This document shows positions 63,132 through 64,000 of a stretch of DNA of 64,000 nucleotides, one piece after another; positions within the stretch are counted from its first letter, which is position 1, and each line of letters opens with the position of its first letter. The position numbers and the translations under genes were made by a program. The notes below the pieces were generated by a model. That model saw only the letters and a list, made by a program, of their open reading frames with translations. It was not told where the DNA came from and did no database searches. This DNA comes from Alistipes shahii WAL 8301 (lineage in GTDB: Bacteria > Bacteroidota > Bacteroidia > Bacteroidales > Rikenellaceae), in NCBI RefSeq assembly GCF_025145845.1, contig NZ_CP102253.1, positions 1,302,001 to 1,366,000 on the forward strand, given 5' to 3'.

Positions 63132-63193
63132 GCAAGATAATCCAAGCCTTCAGAAAACGATTCCTATGTCCGCTCCAGACCGTTCCAGTCCGC
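63132..63193 (-). promoter_or_regulatory. Repeat-operator promoter of the HTH pair
   Basis: On the reverse strand three tandem 10-bp units GCGGACTGGA-ACGGTCTGGA-GCGGACATAG (63193 down to 63164), then exactly 26 bases after GCGGACAT a -7-like TATCTTGC (63139-63132). First gene starts at 63093. Confidence 0.75.
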
Positions 63194-63374
63194 TCAAAGG
63201 AAAAAATGATCGACGGTGACGCTGATGTCCGCCATAAATCGGCAAATGGAGTAATAAAAATCATATTTGCTTTTTTTATCAGATATTTCGTATATTTGTA
63301 TAGAGTTGTTTGACAGGATGAACCTCGATGTAAGTTTATTCGAGACTTGCGTTTCTAAATCATTACCTCATAAA
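63194..63374 (+). promoter_or_regulatory. Promoter-like site before a very short frame
   Basis: TATATTTG at 63291-63298 with a TTTG ~21 bases upstream (63267-63270). The only frame after it is 23 residues long (63318-63389) and runs into the GH20 terminator. Either a short RNA/peptide or the leftover 5' end of a gene lost when the element entered. No other gene is seen in this gap. Confidence 0.35.
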
Positions 63375-63413
63375 AAAGCAATGCCGTAACTTATTCAGTT
63401 ACAGCATTGCTTT
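63375..63413 (-). terminator. Terminator of the GH20 gene
   Basis: AAAGCAATGCCGTAAC (63375-63390) and GTTACAGCATTGCTTT (63398-63413), one mismatch; on the reverse strand it is followed by a T-run. Confidence 0.8.
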
Positions 63414-63468
63414 GTAAATCCCCGGAAACTTCATGCGCATTACGGGGATGTTTTTACGGACCGGACGG

Positions 63469-64000
63469 CTATTCGTCCTTGCCTTCGAAGAAATAGGTGG
63501 CGTAGTTCAGCCCTGCGGCATCGTAGCACTTGCGCAGGGAGTTCATGCGGTGTTTGAAGTCGTCGAAATCCTTGCGGTCGTAGGACCAGCCCACCTCGGC
63601 GATGGCGGCCAGACGCGGCAGCAGCATGTGCTTCAGGTGCGGGAACGTGGCGATATACTCGGTCCACAGGTTGCCCTGCACGCCGAGGATGTAGGCACGC
63701 TCCCCGGGCGTAAGCTGGTCGTAGGGGTCCAGTTCGTAGACCTTGCGCATCGGGACATAGCCGCCGATGGCCATCGGCTCCTTCGTCGGGGTCTTGGTCT
63801 GGTAGTAGTCCAGGTAGCAATGGACATTGGGCGCCATGATGACGTGGTTGCCGGCCTTGGCCGCCGCAATGCCGCCCTTCGAGCCGCGCCACGACATGAC
63901 GGTCGCCGTGGGCGAAACGCCGCCTTCGAGAATCTCGTCCCAGCCGATGATCTTCCGGCCGTGCTCGCGGAGCCACTTCTCCATGCGGCGCACCGTGTAG
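63469..64000 (-). CDS. GH20 beta-N-acetylhexosaminidase, 5' part outside window
   Basis: The last ~177 residues of a GH20 enzyme: RRMEKWLREHGRKIIGWDEI, LEGGVSPTATVMSWRGSKGG, AGNHVIMAPNVHCYLDYYQT and LGVQGNLWTEYIATFPHLKH followed by LPRLAAIAEVGWS. These are the characteristic substrate-binding Trp and Glu motifs. The catalytic Asp-Glu pair would be in the missing upstream part. The frame is still open at the window edge, so no start can be assigned. Likely removes terminal GlcNAc/GalNAc from host glycans, in line with the nearby N-glycan locus, though not in the same operon. Confidence 0.88.
   Translation of the reverse strand, partial: YTVRRMEKWLREHGRKIIGWDEILEGGVSPTATVMSWRGSKGGIAAAKAGNHVIMAPNVHCYLDYYQTKTPTKEPMAIGGYVPMRKVYELDPYDQLTPGERAYILGVQGNLWTEYIATFPHLKHMLLPRLAAIAEVGWSYDRKDFDDFKHRMNSLRKCYDAAGLNYATYFFEGKDE

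Noticed and set aside
1..64000. CRISPR array, tRNA or rRNA genes
   Set aside because: No regularly spaced repeats with unique spacers, no cloverleaf-forming stretches and no rRNA-like sequence were seen in the intergenic gaps. The repeats at the IS21 end have 24-bp periods but are transposase sites.

Overview
The window looks like chromosome of a gut Bacteroidales, most plausibly Alistipes or a relative. The evidence is SusC/SusD glycan-uptake genes, FecI/FecR-type regulation, Bacteroidetes promoters (TAnnTTTG -7 boxes), Mfa/Fim-type pilus genes and Bacteroides-style mobilisation and integrase genes. The glycan and pilus genes are visibly G+C-rich. The first ~16.4 kb is more A+T-rich and reads as DNA acquired from Bacteroides or Parabacteroides. 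No rRNA, tRNA or CRISPR array was seen.

Layout. (1) 1-5486: mobilisation and replication module of an integrative mobilisable element, on the minus strand: HTH protein, RepA-like ATPase, primase, MobC-like protein, relaxase and a partial gene. (2) 5478-12128: iron/xenosiderophore-type module: a truncated DUF4374/XusB-like lipoprotein gene, a TonB-dependent receptor and, divergently, a pair of ABC half-transporters. (3) 12189-13513: IS256-type element with an 8-bp target duplication. (4) 13519-16366: RhuM-like gene and two tandem tyrosine recombinases. (5) 16571-17870: relic of another element (integrase stub, two HTH genes, hairpins). (6) 17883-20688: IS21-type element that cuts off the 3' end of a GH92 alpha-mannosidase gene. 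(7) 20673-43825: an N-glycan utilisation locus (GH92, GH130, MFS exported leftward; ECF sigma, FecR anti-sigma, SusC, SusD, three GH18-fold lipoproteins or binding proteins and one catalytic GH18 exported rightward). An exact tandem duplication of 6,635 bp (30556-37190 and 37191-43825) is contained in it. (8) 43865-63193: remnant of a conjugative element: two RteC-like regulators, a coupling protein hit by an IS3-type element, DUF3945, DUF1896, a pilus/adhesin operon, an AbiH defence gene, DUF2958, and two excisionase-like HTH genes. (9) 63469-64000: 3' part of a GH20 hexosaminidase gene.

How it works together. The glycan locus would bind and cut N-glycans at the surface (GH18 endo-glycosidase plus degenerate GH18 binding proteins), import the oligosaccharide through SusCD, trim mannose (GH92) and phosphorolyse Man-GlcNAc (GH130). 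SusC carries an STN domain that can signal to FecR and the sigma factor. The sigma gene lies between two outward-facing copies of an identical 31-bp promoter-like sequence, one for each operon of the locus.

The most novel signal is a shared promoter architecture in the conjugative remnant. Three separate genes (coupling protein, DUF3945 protein, excisionase-like HTH pair) each have three tandem 10-bp repeats ending exactly 26 bp before a -7-like box. This suggests one regulator, perhaps one of the RteC-like proteins, controls mobilisation and excision genes together. A second unannotated candidate is a structured small RNA downstream of the glycan operon, which has its own promoter and terminator.
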